Below are positions 24,105 through 32,927 of a stretch of DNA of 32,927 nucleotides, one piece after another. The DNA lies in NCBI GenBank assembly GCA_030697365.1, contig JAUYQH010000143.1:1-32927 (forward strand). The letters run 5' to 3'. The DNA comes from Novosphingobium sp. (GTDB lineage: Bacteria > Pseudomonadota > Alphaproteobacteria > Sphingomonadales > Sphingomonadaceae). The notes beneath the pieces are model-generated. The model did no database searches. It saw only the letters and a program-made list of their open reading frames with translations, and was not told where the DNA came from. The position numbers were made by a program, and so were the translations under genes. Every line of letters begins with the position of its first letter. The stretch's first letter is position 1.

Positions 24105-24646
24105 AAACCTTGGGCCTTTTTCGTCACGCCAAGTCCGGCTGGGCCGATCCGCGCGCGCGCGATTTCGACCGCCCGCTGAGCGAACGTGGCGAGCGCGGCG
24201 CGGTGCTGTTGGGCGAGCATATCCGTGACTTTGGGCTCCGGTTCGACCGCGTCCTCGCCTCGCCCGCGGTGCGCGTGAGCGAGACGATCGAGCTGGCGAG
24301 CAAGGCCTTCGGGCGCAACTTCCCGGTCGAGTGGGACCGCCGCATCTACCTTGCCAGTTCGGCCACGCTGCTCGACCTGCTCCGCGGGGTCGAGGGCGAT
24401 CCCGCGGCGGTGCTGATGGTCGGGCACAACCCAGGGCTCGAAGACCTGATCTTCGATCTCGTCCCCGACGATGGCTCCAGCCCGTTGCGCGACGAGGTCG
24501 AGGTCAAGTTTCCCACGGCCACCTTCGCGGTCCTGGAGACGGACATCATCAGTTGGGGCGATCTTGCCGAGGGCGGTGCGAGGCTGACCCACATGATGCG
24601 CCCACGCGATCTCGATCCCGCCCTTGGGCCGGAACTGGTGGACTGA
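24101..24646 (+). CDS. SixA-type histidine phosphatase
   Basis: The product is 181 residues from TTG 24101, which overlaps the helicase stop (TTGA) and begins exactly at the family start (KTLGLFRHAKSGW). The phosphatase motif RHAKS has catalytic His 9, and the second His is in 'VLMVGHNPG' (H109). 'LSERGERGA' and 'SPAVRVSETI' complete the histidine phosphatase pattern. SixA in E. coli removes phosphate from a phosphorelay or phosphotransferase protein; the target here is unknown. The long frame upstream of 24101 is the shadow of the helicase gene. Confidence 0.85.
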   Translation: MKTLGLFRHAKSGWADPRARDFDRPLSERGERGAVLLGEHIRDFGLRFDRVLASPAVRVSETIELASKAFGRNFPVEWDRRIYLASSATLLDLLRGVEGDPAAVLMVGHNPGLEDLIFDLVPDDGSSPLRDEVEVKFPTATFAVLETDIISWGDLAEGGARLTHMMRPRDLDPALGPELVD

Positions 24647-27600
24647 GACGCTGACCGCCTGGGATTTCGCGATCGACCGGGGCGGGACCTTCACCGACGT
24701 CGTCGCACGGACCGTCGACGGCGACGTGCAGGTGCTCAAACTGCTGTCCGAGGCGCCGGACCAATATGCCGATGCAGCGCTGGAAGGGATCGCCCGGATA
24801 CTGGCGACGTGCGGCGGCACGCTCGGCGCGGTGCGAATGGGAACCACCGTCGCCACCAACGCGCTGCTCGAACGCAAGGGCGAACGCTGCGCACTGGCGA
24901 TCACCGCGGGGTTCGGCGATGCGCTGAGGATCGGCACCCAGGCGCGACCCGACATCTTTGCACGACATATCGTGTTGCCGGAGCAACTGTATGAGTCGGT
25001 TGTAGAAATCGATGAACGGATCGGCGCGGACGGGGAAGTCGTCCGAACCCTCGACTTTGCATCGACGCGCGCAAGACTTGCCGAATTCCAGCGCCAGGGC
25101 TTCGACGCGCTGGCCATCGTCCTGGTCCACGGCTGGCGGTTTTCCGAGCACGAGGCGCAAGTCGCAGCGGTCGCCCGCGAACTCGGGTTCGCGCAAATCT
25201 CGGTCAGCCACGAGGTCGCGCCGCTGATCAAGCTGATCCCGCGCGGCGATACCACCGTGGTCGATGCCTACCTCTCGCCGGTGCTGCGGCGCTATGTCGA
25301 AAGGGTTCGCGGCGGGTTGGCGGCTGGTACCCCGCTCCACTTCATGCAATCCAATGGCGGGCTGGCCGAAGCCACTGCTTTCCGGGGAAAAGATGCGGTC
25401 CTCTCTGGCCCAGCGGGCGGGGTGGTCGGGATGGTAGCCGCCTCCTCGCCGCACTTCGCGCCCGGCGAGCCGGTGCGGCTGATCGGCTTCGACATGGGCG
25501 GCACCTCGACCGACGTCTCGCATTATGCCGGATCGACCGAGCTGGCCGAGGAGAGCACCGTCGCCGGGGTCCGCCTGCGCGCGCCGATGATGCAGATCCA
25601 CACGGTCGCCGCGGGGGGCGGATCGGTCTGCCGTTTCGACGGGATGCGGTTTCGCGTTGGCCCCGAAAGCGCGGGCGCCGATCCCGGTCCCGCCTGCTAC
25701 GGTCGCGGCGGACCGCTCACCGTGACCGATTGCAACGTGGCCTTGAGCCGGATCGACCCCGATCGCTTCCCCCGGGTGTTCGGGCCGGGGGGCGATGCCC
25801 CGCTTGATCCGACGGCGGCAAGTGTGCGGTTGGAGGAAGTCGCTGCGACCTGCGGGATGGAGCCCGACGACGCCGCTCGCGGATTCCTGCGCATCGCGGT
25901 GGACAACATGGCCAACGCGATCCGCAAGATCTCGATTGCGCGAGGCCATGACGTCACCCGCTATGCCCTTGCCTGCTTTGGCGGCGCGGGTGGCCAGCAC
26001 GCCTGCGCGGTGGCGGACGCGCTGGGGATTTGCCGAATACTGATCCACCCGCTGGCCGGGGTGCTGTCGGCCCACGGCATCGGACTCGCGCCGGTAAAGG
26101 CGATCCGCGAGCGCAGCTGGCTCCGCCCGCTAAGCGAAGGTTTCAGGGAGGCGCTAGGGGAACTCGAGGCTGCGGCCAGCGCTGCCCTCCGCGACCAGGG
26201 ACTGGCCGAGATCGTCCTTGCGCACCGCGCCCGGCTGCGGCTGGCGGGGAGCGACAGCACGCTGGAGCTGCCGATCGAGCCGCGCGCCACGCTGGGCGAG
26301 CGCTTCGCCGACCTCCACCGCCGCCGGTTCGGGTACGCAGCGGAGGAGGAGCCGGTGGTCGATACCCTGATTGTGGAGGCAAATTCTGGACCTGCCGCTA
26401 TGCCCGCTCAGTCTCAGCTTCAAGCGGACGAGGAGCAATGGCATGGCCCTGCGCTGATCTTCGAACCCACATCCACCATCGTCGTCGATCCCGGCTGGCG
26501 GGCGCAGCGCGCGGGTGACGGCTCGCTGGTCCTGACCCGCGCCGCGCCGCCCGAACGCGCACACGCCATCGGCACAGCCGCCGATCCGGTCCAGCTCGAG
26601 ATCTTCAACAACCTGTTCATGGCGATCGCCGAGGATATGGGCGAAGCGCTCCGGGCGACCGCGACTTCGGTCAACATCAAGGAACGGCTCGATTTCTCCT
26701 GCGCGCTGTTCGATGCGGGGGGGCAACTGATCGCCAACGCCCCGCATATTCCGGTCCATCTCGGATCTATGGGAGAAAGCATTCGTACCATACTGAGAAA
26801 CCGTGGTAATGATGCCGATGGCCGAGGCATCCGGCGGGGCGACGCCTATGTGCTCAACGATCCCTACGCCGGCGGCACCCATCTACCCGACATAACCGTG
26901 ATCGTGCCGGTGTTTTACGACGGCTCGACCGTTCCCGATGCCTTCGTCGCTGCGCGTGGGCACCACGCCGACATCGGCGGAATCGCACCCGGCTCGATGC
27001 CTCCAAACAGCCGCACGATCCACGACGAGGGCGTGCTGATCGACGATGTCCTGCTGGTCGATGAAGGCCGGTTCCGCGAAGCCGAAATCCGCACGCTGCT
27101 CGGCTCGGGCCCCCACCCCGCGCGCAACCCCGACCGCAACCTGTCCGACTTGCGCGCCCAACTGGCCGCCTGCACCCGCGGCGCCGAGGCCTTGGTATCG
27201 GCGGCGGGTGATTATGGCCCCGCGGTGGTTGGCGCGTACATGCGCCACGTCCTCGCCAACGCCGAGGAATCGGTGCGCCGCCTGCTCGGCCGGCTCGACG
27301 ATGGCGAGTTCACCTATGCGATGGATAACGGCGCCCAAGTCACTGTTTCCATTTGCATCGACAAAGCCGCACGCTCGGCGACGTTCGACTTCACCGGCAC
27401 CTCCGCCCAGCTCGCCGACAACTTCAACGCGCCCCGCGCGATCGTCCGCGCCGCCGCGCTCTATGTCGTGCGCACACTGATCGACGATGCGATCCCGATG
27501 AACGACGGCTGCCTGCGCCCGATCGAACTGATCGTCCCCGAAGCCTCGATGCTCGCCCCGGCGTTTCCCGCGGCGGTGGTCGCGGGCAATGTCGAGACCA

Positions 27601-28130
27601 GCCAGGTCGTCACCGACGCACTGTTCGCCGCCACCGGCCGCCTGGCGCCGAGCCAGGGGACGATGAACAATTTCACCTTCGGCAACGCCCGCCACCAGTA
27701 TTACGAGACGATCTGCGGCGGATCGGGCGCAGGCCCCGATCACGACGGGACCAGCGCGGTGCAGACCCATATGACCAACAGCCGCCTGACCGACCCCGAA
27801 GTGCTCGAAACACGGCTGCCGGTCCGCGTCGATGAGTTCTCGATCCGCCGTGGCTCGGGCGGCGCGGGGCTGCATCATGGCGGCGACGGCGTGGTGCGCA
27901 GAGTGCGCTTTCTCGAACCGATGCAGGCGCAGATCCTTGCCAACCGCCGCAAACTGGCCCCCCGGGGAATTTGCGGGGGCGGAGATGCTGCGCCGGGGCG
28001 CAACTGGGTCGAGCGTGTTGACGGAACCGTCGAACATTTGCCCGCGACGGCGACTGTGGCCATGGACGAAGGCGACACCTTCATAATCGAGACCCCCGGT
28101 GGCGGTGGCTGGGGCAAGTCCGGCCGATGA
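24624..28130 (+). CDS. 5-oxoprolinase, fused HyuA-HyuB type
   Basis: The protein has up to 1168 residues. It cleaves 5-oxo-L-proline to glutamate with ATP. The HyuA half (about 10-640) opens with '[12 protein letters not shown]' and contains '[14 protein letters not shown]' and '[15 protein letters not shown]'. The HyuB half (about 652-1165) starts at '[20 protein letters not shown]' and ends with '[10 protein letters not shown]'. The fusion is as in eukaryotic and many bacterial 5-oxoprolinases. The start is uncertain: no ATG or GTG lies in frame near the conserved N-terminus. TTG 24624 overlaps the SixA gene by 23 bases, and CTG 24651 is the other option. It is followed, with ATGA overlap, by DUF969. 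A hydantoinase or acetone-carboxylase relative is less likely given the fusion and the neighbours. Confidence 0.88.
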   Translation: MGRNWWTETLTAWDFAIDRGGTFTDVVARTVDGDVQVLKLLSEAPDQYADAALEGIARILATCGGTLGAVRMGTTVATNALLERKGERCALAITAGFGDALRIGTQARPDIFARHIVLPEQLYESVVEIDERIGADGEVVRTLDFASTRARLAEFQRQGFDALAIVLVHGWRFSEHEAQVAAVARELGFAQISVSHEVAPLIKLIPRGDTTVVDAYLSPVLRRYVERVRGGLAAGTPLHFMQSNGGLAEATAFRGKDAVLSGPAGGVVGMVAASSPHFAPGEPVRLIGFDMGGTSTDVSHYAGSTELAEESTVAGVRLRAPMMQIHTVAAGGGSVCRFDGMRFRVGPESAGADPGPACYGRGGPLTVTDCNVALSRIDPDRFPRVFGPGGDAPLDPTAASVRLEEVAATCGMEPDDAARGFLRIAVDNMANAIRKISIARGHDVTRYALACFGGAGGQHACAVADALGICRILIHPLAGVLSAHGIGLAPVKAIRERSWLRPLSEGFREALGELEAAASAALRDQGLAEIVLAHRARLRLAGSDSTLELPIEPRATLGERFADLHRRRFGYAAEEEPVVDTLIVEANSGPAAMPAQSQLQADEEQWHGPALIFEPTSTIVVDPGWRAQRAGDGSLVLTRAAPPERAHAIGTAADPVQLEIFNNLFMAIAEDMGEALRATATSVNIKERLDFSCALFDAGGQLIANAPHIPVHLGSMGESIRTILRNRGNDADGRGIRRGDAYVLNDPYAGGTHLPDITVIVPVFYDGSTVPDAFVAARGHHADIGGIAPGSMPPNSRTIHDEGVLIDDVLLVDEGRFREAEIRTLLGSGPHPARNPDRNLSDLRAQLAACTRGAEALVSAAGDYGPAVVGAYMRHVLANAEESVRRLLGRLDDGEFTYAMDNGAQVTVSICIDKAARSATFDFTGTSAQLADNFNAPRAIVRAAALYVVRTLIDDAIPMNDGCLRPIELIVPEASMLAPAFPAAVVAGNVETSQVVTDALFAATGRLAPSQGTMNNFTFGNARHQYYETICGGSGAGPDHDGTSAVQTHMTNSRLTDPEVLETRLPVRVDEFSIRRGSGGAGLHHGGDGVVRRVRFLEPMQAQILANRRKLAPRGICGGGDAAPGRNWVERVDGTVEHLPATATVAMDEGDTFIIETPGGGGWGKSGR

Positions 28131-28780
28131 CCTGGCTCCCGCTTCTCGGCATCCCGATCGTCGTCCTCGGCTTCGCGCTGCGGCTCAATCCGATGCTGGT
28201 GGTGGTCGCCGCGGGCCTCGCCACCGGGCTGCTCGCCGGGATGGGCCTCGTCGAGGTGATCGCCGCCTTCGGCAAGGCGTTCAACGACAACCGGATCATC
28301 GCGATCGTCTGGGTGGTGCTGCCGGTCATCGGCCTGCTCGAACGCCACGGCCTCCAGCAGCGCGCGGCGGCGGTGATCCGCGGTTTCAGGGGCGCGACCA
28401 CGGGGCGCTTGCTGCTGCTCTACCTCGCCTATCGTCAAATCACCGCCGCCGTGGGCCTGCATTCGACCGCGGGCCACGCCCAGACAGTGCGCCCGCTGGT
28501 CGCCCCGATGGCGCTCGCCGCGGCGGGCGAACCAACGCCCGAGGAGGCGGAGAAGATCAAGGCAATGGCCGCGGCGACCGACAACGTCGGGCTGTTCTTC
28601 GGCGAGGACGTGTTCTTCGCGATCGGCTCGATCGTGCTGATCCAGCAGGTGCTGGCGGCCGAAGGCTACCAGCTGACCCCGCTCGAACTCGCGCTATGGG
28701 CAATCCCCAGCGCGATCGCCGCGTTCGCGATCCACGGGGCAAGGCTCTGGTGGTTCGACCGGCCGAGGGCGCCGCGATGA
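28127..28780 (+). CDS. DUF969 membrane protein, predicted subunit of a 5-oxoproline permease
   Basis: The product is 217 residues. Several hydrophobic segments are visible: about 2-18, 22-40, 57-70 and 97-106, with more near 165-180 and 190-205. 'GLHSTAGHAQTVRPLVAPMA' is the conserved family loop. The start overlaps the 5-oxoprolinase stop in ATGA (28127-28130) and the end overlaps DUF979 in the same way. Families DUF969 and DUF979 always appear together in my recollection, often beside pyroglutamyl peptidase genes in Firmicutes. With a 5-oxoprolinase here, import of 5-oxoproline is the best inference. Not experimentally established to my knowledge. Confidence 0.87.
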   Translation: MTWLPLLGIPIVVLGFALRLNPMLVVVAAGLATGLLAGMGLVEVIAAFGKAFNDNRIIAIVWVVLPVIGLLERHGLQQRAAAVIRGFRGATTGRLLLLYLAYRQITAAVGLHSTAGHAQTVRPLVAPMALAAAGEPTPEEAEKIKAMAAATDNVGLFFGEDVFFAIGSIVLIQQVLAAEGYQLTPLELALWAIPSAIAAFAIHGARLWWFDRPRAPR

Positions 28781-29733
28781 TCACCCTCGCCTGGCTTTAC
28801 ATCCCGGCTGGCCTGCTGTTCGCCGCGGTGGCGCTGCGTTCCGCAACGGACCGCGCCAACCCGAAGCGCCTCGGCACCGCGGCGTTCTGGGGACTGATGG
28901 CGCTGAGCCTGCTCGCGGGCGACCGGATCGGCGATTTCGGCAACGGGCTGGTGGTGATCGGGCTTGCCGCGCTCGCCGGGTTCGGGCTGATCGGAAGAGG
29001 CGCCCCGGCGACCACAACCGAGCCCGAGCGCCAGGTGCTCGCCGAGCGGCTCGGCAACCGGCTGTTCCTCCCCGCGCTGGTCATCCCGCTCACAGCGCTC
29101 GCCGGGACGCTCGCCTGGACTTACACCCCGCTCGGAGCATCGGGCTGGATCGAGCCCAAGCGCGAGACTTACGTGTTCCTGATCCTTGGCGTGATCCTCG
29201 CACTCGCGGTGATCGTCGTCTGGCTGCGCCCGCCCGCGCTGGCCCCGGTTGAAGAGGGTCGTCGCCTGCTCGATGCGATCGGCTGGGCGGCGGTGCTCCC
29301 GCAACTCCTCGCCGCGCTGGGCGCTGTGTTCGCCATCGCCGGGGTAGGCGAGATCGTGGGGGCGGGGGTGCGCAGCGTGATCCCCGATGGCAGCGTGTTC
29401 CTGACCGTGTGCGTGTTCGCGCTGGGTATGGCCGGGTTCACGATGATCATGGGCAATGCCTTCGCTGCGTTCCCGGTGATGGCGGCCGCGATCGGTGTGC
29501 CGCTGCTGATCGCGGACTATGGCGGCAACCCCGCTGTAATCGGCGCGGTGGGGATGCTCGCGGGGTTCTGCGGAACGCTGATGACCCCGATGGCGGCGAA
29601 CTTCAATCTGGTCCCCGCGGCGCTGCTCGAACTCAAGGACCCTTACGGGGTGATCCGCGCCCAAATTCCCACCGCGCTGCCGCTGCTGCTCGCCAACATC
29701 GCCATCCTCTATTGGCTCGCGGGGCTGGCATGA
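28777..29733 (+). CDS. DUF979 membrane protein, predicted second subunit of a 5-oxoproline permease
   Basis: The product is 318 residues from ATG 28777, which overlaps the DUF969 stop (ATGA). About nine to ten hydrophobic segments span the protein. The conserved region 'MGNAFAAFPVMAAAIGVPLLI...GFCGTLMTPMAANFN' is transporter-like (re-entrant Gly-rich stretches as in ion-transporter superfamily permeases). Together with DUF969 it looks like a permease split into two chains. The end overlaps DUF2891 by ATGA (29730-29733). Confidence 0.87.
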   Translation: MITLAWLYIPAGLLFAAVALRSATDRANPKRLGTAAFWGLMALSLLAGDRIGDFGNGLVVIGLAALAGFGLIGRGAPATTTEPERQVLAERLGNRLFLPALVIPLTALAGTLAWTYTPLGASGWIEPKRETYVFLILGVILALAVIVVWLRPPALAPVEEGRRLLDAIGWAAVLPQLLAALGAVFAIAGVGEIVGAGVRSVIPDGSVFLTVCVFALGMAGFTMIMGNAFAAFPVMAAAIGVPLLIADYGGNPAVIGAVGMLAGFCGTLMTPMAANFNLVPAALLELKDPYGVIRAQIPTALPLLLANIAILYWLAGLA

Positions 29734-30731
29734 GGCACGATACCATGCTCGATCTTGGGCTCGCCGCGCACCTCGCCCGCATCCCGCTGGGCCACGTGAC
29801 GCGCGAATACCCGCACAAACTCGACCACGTGTGGGAAAGCGACGCCGACGCGCTGACCCCGCGCCAGCAGCACCCGGTGTTCTTCGGCAGCTTCGATTGG
29901 CACAGCTGCGTCCACGGATGGTGGACGCTGTTCACTATTCGCCGCCTGTTTTCGGAAATGCCCGAGGCAAGCGAGATCGCGGCGCTGGCCGATACGACTT
30001 TCACCGCGGAAAAGCTGGCGTTGGAATGCGCCTATCTGGACAGACCGACCGCGACCGGGTTCGAGCGGCCTTATGGCTGGGCGTGGCTGCTCCAGCTTCA
30101 CCTCGAAGCAACTCGCCATACAGAACCATGGGGTCATCGCCTGGAACCCCTTGCCCGCGCTTTCTCTTCGCGGTTCCGGCGCTATCTGGAACTGCTCACC
30201 TATCCGATCCGCACCGGCACCCACGCCAACACCAGCTTCGCCGTGGCCTTGGCGCTGCCTTGGGCCGATGCTTTCGACCCGCCGCTCGCCAGGGCACTTC
30301 GCGAACGGTCGGCGCAGTGGTACGGCGCCGACCGCAATTGCCAGGCGTGGGAGCCGGGCGGAGACGAGTTCCTCTCCTCTGCGCTGACCGAGGCGCTGTG
30401 CATGGCGCGTTGCCTGCCCGCCGCGAAGATCGCGCCGTGGCTCGCGACATTCCTCCCGCGGATCGACCGCGCCGAACCCGCCACGCTGTTCACTCCCGCC
30501 ACGGTCAGCGACCGCAGCGACGGCAAGATCGCCCATCTCGACGGCCTCAACCTGTCACGCGCGTGGTGCTGGCGCGAGCTTGCCCCGCACCTGACCGGAA
30601 CCGCCCGAGCCAACGCCGAGGCGGCCGCGCAGCGCCACCTCGACGCTTCGCTGCCCCACCTCGCCAGCGACTACGCCGGCGAGCACTGGCTGGCGAGTTT
30701 CGCGCTGCTGGCGCTGCTGGAGGCTGGCTAG
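29730..30731 (+). CDS. DUF2891 family protein
   Basis: The product is 333 residues from ATG 29730. Cytoplasmic (no signal peptide). Conserved-looking blocks are 'HPVFFGSFDWHSCVHGWWTL', 'PYGWAWLLQL', 'RTGTHANTSFAVALALPWA', 'EPGGDEFLSSALTEALCMARCL' and 'HLDGLNLSRAWCW'. His-, Trp- and Asp-rich helices suggest an alpha/alpha-toroid fold, as in glycoside-processing or lyase enzymes. No activity is known to me. It is the last gene of a chain of ATGA overlaps with 5-oxoprolinase and the DUF969/979 pair, so it probably serves the same pathway. Confidence 0.85.
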   Translation: MRHDTMLDLGLAAHLARIPLGHVTREYPHKLDHVWESDADALTPRQQHPVFFGSFDWHSCVHGWWTLFTIRRLFSEMPEASEIAALADTTFTAEKLALECAYLDRPTATGFERPYGWAWLLQLHLEATRHTEPWGHRLEPLARAFSSRFRRYLELLTYPIRTGTHANTSFAVALALPWADAFDPPLARALRERSAQWYGADRNCQAWEPGGDEFLSSALTEALCMARCLPAAKIAPWLATFLPRIDRAEPATLFTPATVSDRSDGKIAHLDGLNLSRAWCWRELAPHLTGTARANAEAAAQRHLDASLPHLASDYAGEHWLASFALLALLEAG

Positions 30732-30799
30732 TTAATCGACTCGCACGGCGGCCAGAACGGCGATATGACCATGCGCGGTCGCGGGTCGGAGCCGGCACC

Positions 30800-31888
30800 A
30801 TGCTCGAACACTACGACGCTGCCGTACTCAAGATTCACGAGGCGGCCCTCGAACCCGCCTGCTGGGGCGAGGCGCTGCAAGCTGTCGCTGACGCTACTGG
30901 CAGCGCCGGCGCGGTGATGCGCGTCCTGTCGCATAGTTGCGAACAACGCACTTTCGCCTACGTCGGCGGCATCACGCTCGATCAGGTCGCGGGTTACGAC
31001 GCGGCGTGCGGGGCGTCGTGTCCGCGCCAGGCCTATGCCCGCGCCAACCCCGGCCCCACCATCCGCTGCGACGCGCTGATTCTCGACGAGTGCGAGATGG
31101 ACCGCAATCCGGTTTACGACTGGTTCAGAAGCAACGGTCTGCGCTATTTCCTCGGCACCACGCTTGCCCGGACGCCAGAGCGCGAGATTTTCTTCAACGT
31201 CCAGCGCACCGCGCGGCAAGGGCATGTCCAGCAAGCCGACATCGCGCTTTTCGAGCGCTTCCTTCCGCACCTTCGCCATGCGATCCGCGTCGGCGGATTG
31301 CTCGGCACGCTCGATCCGCCGCGGCGGCTTAGCCGGTGGCTGCTCGACCGGTTGCCATCCGCCGCGTTCGTGCTCGATACCGCGGGCAACGTCATAATGA
31401 TCAACGAGCGGGCCGAACACATGGCCGCCGCGAACGATGCGCTGACCGTGGTTGCAGGGCGCCTGCAAACTCGCAGCTCGGGCGATCGTCCGGTGATCGA
31501 CCGGATGCTCGCAAAGGCGCTGAGTGGCCGGGCAGGTGGAGGCTTTCGCCTGACGCGCGCGTCGGGGCGAGCCGCTTACCTCGGCCTGATCCATCCGATC
31601 GATCCGGGGCACGCGCTGGTGAGCGGTGAACCTGCCGCGCTGCTCGTACTCAGCGATCCGGCCAACCCGGCCGTGGCCGCGCCCGAACTGCTCCGTGCGC
31701 TGTTCGGACTGACCGAGACTGAATCGCGTGTGGCGGCGCTGATCGCCACCGGCGCGCCGACCGACAACGCCGCGGCGCGGTTGGGGATGGCGCTGGAAAC
31801 TGCGCGGGTCCACCTCAAAAACATCTACCGCAAGATGGAGGTAGCGGGCCGCGACGAACTGATCGCGATCGTCGCCCGGCTAGGGTGA
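30800..31888 (+). CDS. LuxR-type transcriptional regulator
   Basis: The product is 362 residues from ATG 30800 (GGAG at 30788-30791). The C-terminal LuxR helix-turn-helix reads 'GLTETESRVAALIATGAPTDNAAARLGMALETARVHLKNIYRKME'. The N-terminal 1-280 has the sphingomonad-type sensor arrangement: an opening 'IHEAALEPACWGEAL', a helical middle, and a PAS-like block 'LPSAAFVLDTAGNVIMINERAEHM'. It lies 68 bases after the DUF2891 stop, same strand, so it is a candidate regulator of the upstream 5-oxoproline genes, though this arrangement could also be accidental. The ligand is unknown. Confidence 0.85.
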   Translation: MLEHYDAAVLKIHEAALEPACWGEALQAVADATGSAGAVMRVLSHSCEQRTFAYVGGITLDQVAGYDAACGASCPRQAYARANPGPTIRCDALILDECEMDRNPVYDWFRSNGLRYFLGTTLARTPEREIFFNVQRTARQGHVQQADIALFERFLPHLRHAIRVGGLLGTLDPPRRLSRWLLDRLPSAAFVLDTAGNVIMINERAEHMAAANDALTVVAGRLQTRSSGDRPVIDRMLAKALSGRAGGGFRLTRASGRAAYLGLIHPIDPGHALVSGEPAALLVLSDPANPAVAAPELLRALFGLTETESRVAALIATGAPTDNAAARLGMALETARVHLKNIYRKMEVAGRDELIAIVARLG

Positions 31889-31895
31889 ACCCGCC

Positions 31896-31918
31896 TAACC
31901 CGGTCGGGTTATTGAATT
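31896..31918 (+). terminator. Possible terminator after the LuxR gene
   Basis: TAACCCG (31896-31902) pairs with CGGGTTA (31905-31911), followed by TTGAATT. The stem is short and the T-tract interrupted, so activity is uncertain. Confidence 0.4.
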
Positions 31919-32008
31919 TCGGATCGTATGGGTTGACGGATAAACGAAACAACGCGTTTGCCCGCTGAAAAGGCAACGCGCGGGCCGCGGACTTTCGGAG
32001 AAAATCCC

Positions 32009-32913
32009 ATGCGCCCGTTCCTGCCCGCCCTCGCCCTCCTCGCCCTCGGCTCCTCCGCGCTCGCCGGGCCCAAGCCGCCCGCTTCGCCCGTATTCGAGCC
32101 CGAGATCGGCTACACTTATGCCTCAGGCAACTACATGGACCTGCGCCTCGCCAACCGCGTGGGCGACAAGGCGATTCTGGTGCATCGGACGGGGTTTGGG
32201 GCGCTGGGGTCGTTCGACCTCTCTGACGAAGCGACCAGACGGATCGCTTATACTGACGGCGGCAAGCTCTACGTGCGGATTTGGGAAACCGGCACCGCAG
32301 TGGCCGTGAGCGGGCCCGATCCGGTCTACGAGGGGCCGAAACTGGTCGAGGCGATGGATTTCTCCCCAAAGGGCGACCGTCTGGCATTCACCGTCCTTTC
32401 GGCGGCGGGTGACGAAATCCTGGTCTCCGACTTTGCCGCCCCCCCCAATCGCTGCTTACCGGCTACAAGGTCATCAAGATTCGCTGGGACCCCAATTCGG
32501 CTGGCGGAGTGCTTTACTTCACCGGTTACCCCAGCGGACCTACCCCCCCTCCGCTGGGCCTCTACAAGCTGGTCCCCGGATCCGTGCCCGAGCGGCTGTT
32601 CGCGACGCCGGGCGGCCTGGTGGATTTCGACCTGTCGCGTCCCCCGGTGCCATTGACTGGCGCGCGAATCGTGGCCCATATCCAAGGTGTTATCGGCTTG
32701 TGGCGCACTGATGGATTGCCGGACGGCGATATAGCTAGCGGCAGCCTTGCGCACTTTAACTGCGGCAACGATGCAATCATCCACCGCGCCGCCGCGGTTC
32801 GCCGCCCGCCGACGCGTATCACCTTTCTGGGCGGCGGTTTCCAAACCTGGTCAACGGATTCGAATATTCATCACACCGACTGGATGCTGCGGGGTCCGTG
32901 CCCACAACCATGA
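32009..32913 (+). pseudogene. Secreted beta-propeller-like protein broken by a frameshift at a C8 run
   Basis: Start ATG 32009 (CGGAG 31996-32000) gives a signal peptide (LPALALLALGSSALAG) and a beta-strand-rich protein with 'AMDFSPKGDRLAFTVLSAAGDEILVSDF', typical of TolB/WD40-like propeller blades. At the run of eight C (32439-32446) the reading frame is lost. Coding continues in the -1 frame as 'LLTGYKVIKIRWDPNSAGGV' and onward, ending at the stop at 32913. One more C would restore a single frame of about 301 residues. It may be a real inactivating or phase-variable mutation, or a sequencing error in the homopolymer. The family and partner are not recognised. Confidence 0.75.
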
Positions 32914-32927
32914 GAGGGAAGTCGCTT

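Overview
The window looks like a chromosomal segment of a high-GC alphaproteobacterium, most likely a member of the Sphingomonadales (Sphingomonas/Novosphingobium/Erythrobacter relatives). The grounds are TonB-dependent receptors of sphingomonad style, a class I (archaeal-type) lysyl-tRNA synthetase, an RcnB-family protein, an alphaproteobacterial DinG-like helicase and a GTCACCCCG-type dispersed repeat. This assignment is by family recognition only. I see no tRNA, rRNA, CRISPR array, insertion sequence or phage gene.

Region 1 (1-7003) is an outer-membrane uptake module. It holds the 3' end of one TonB-dependent receptor, a small secreted TPR protein on the minus strand, a secreted parallel-beta-helix-like lipoprotein followed by a second complete TonB receptor, and a convergent orphan OmpR/PhoB-type response regulator. 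The regulator keeps a PhoB-like winged helix but has lost two conserved receiver residues. Upstream of the regulator is a perfect 7-4-7 direct repeat (ACGTCAC-n4-ACGTCAC). The TPR/lipoprotein intergenic region carries a series of GTCAC-type half-sites, largely phased at 11 bp. Both have Pho-box architecture and point toward the genes they precede. This is the best candidate in the window for an undescribed regulated system: a self-regulated, possibly phosphorylation-independent PhoB-like circuit driving a lipoprotein/TonB-receptor pair.

Region 2 (7100-15400) is mostly housekeeping or envelope genes: a reduced thermonuclease-fold protein, EttA (ABC-F ribosome factor), an RcnB-family periplasmic protein, a strong terminator, a prolyl-4-hydroxylase-type oxygenase overlapping a DUF885 putative peptidase, and a minus-strand lysS-DUF1003 pair.

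Region 3 (15400-21400) holds a REP-like inverted repeat, a lower-GC class of O-methyltransferase, an unidentified secreted glycine-rich protein, a translationally coupled secreted amidohydrolase/DUF411 pair, a Tat-exported TRAP-type (purple) acid phosphatase and a small secreted protein of unknown function.

Region 4 (21399-31888) is a tight plus-strand run: dinG-like helicase, SixA-type phosphatase (TTG start), fused 5-oxoprolinase, DUF969 and DUF979 membrane proteins and DUF2891, most joined by 4-base stop/start overlaps, then a LuxR-type regulator. The arrangement argues that DUF969+DUF979 form a two-subunit importer of 5-oxoproline (pyroglutamate) or a related lactam, hydrolysed by the 5-oxoprolinase.

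The window ends with a secreted beta-propeller-like protein whose frame is broken at a run of eight C.
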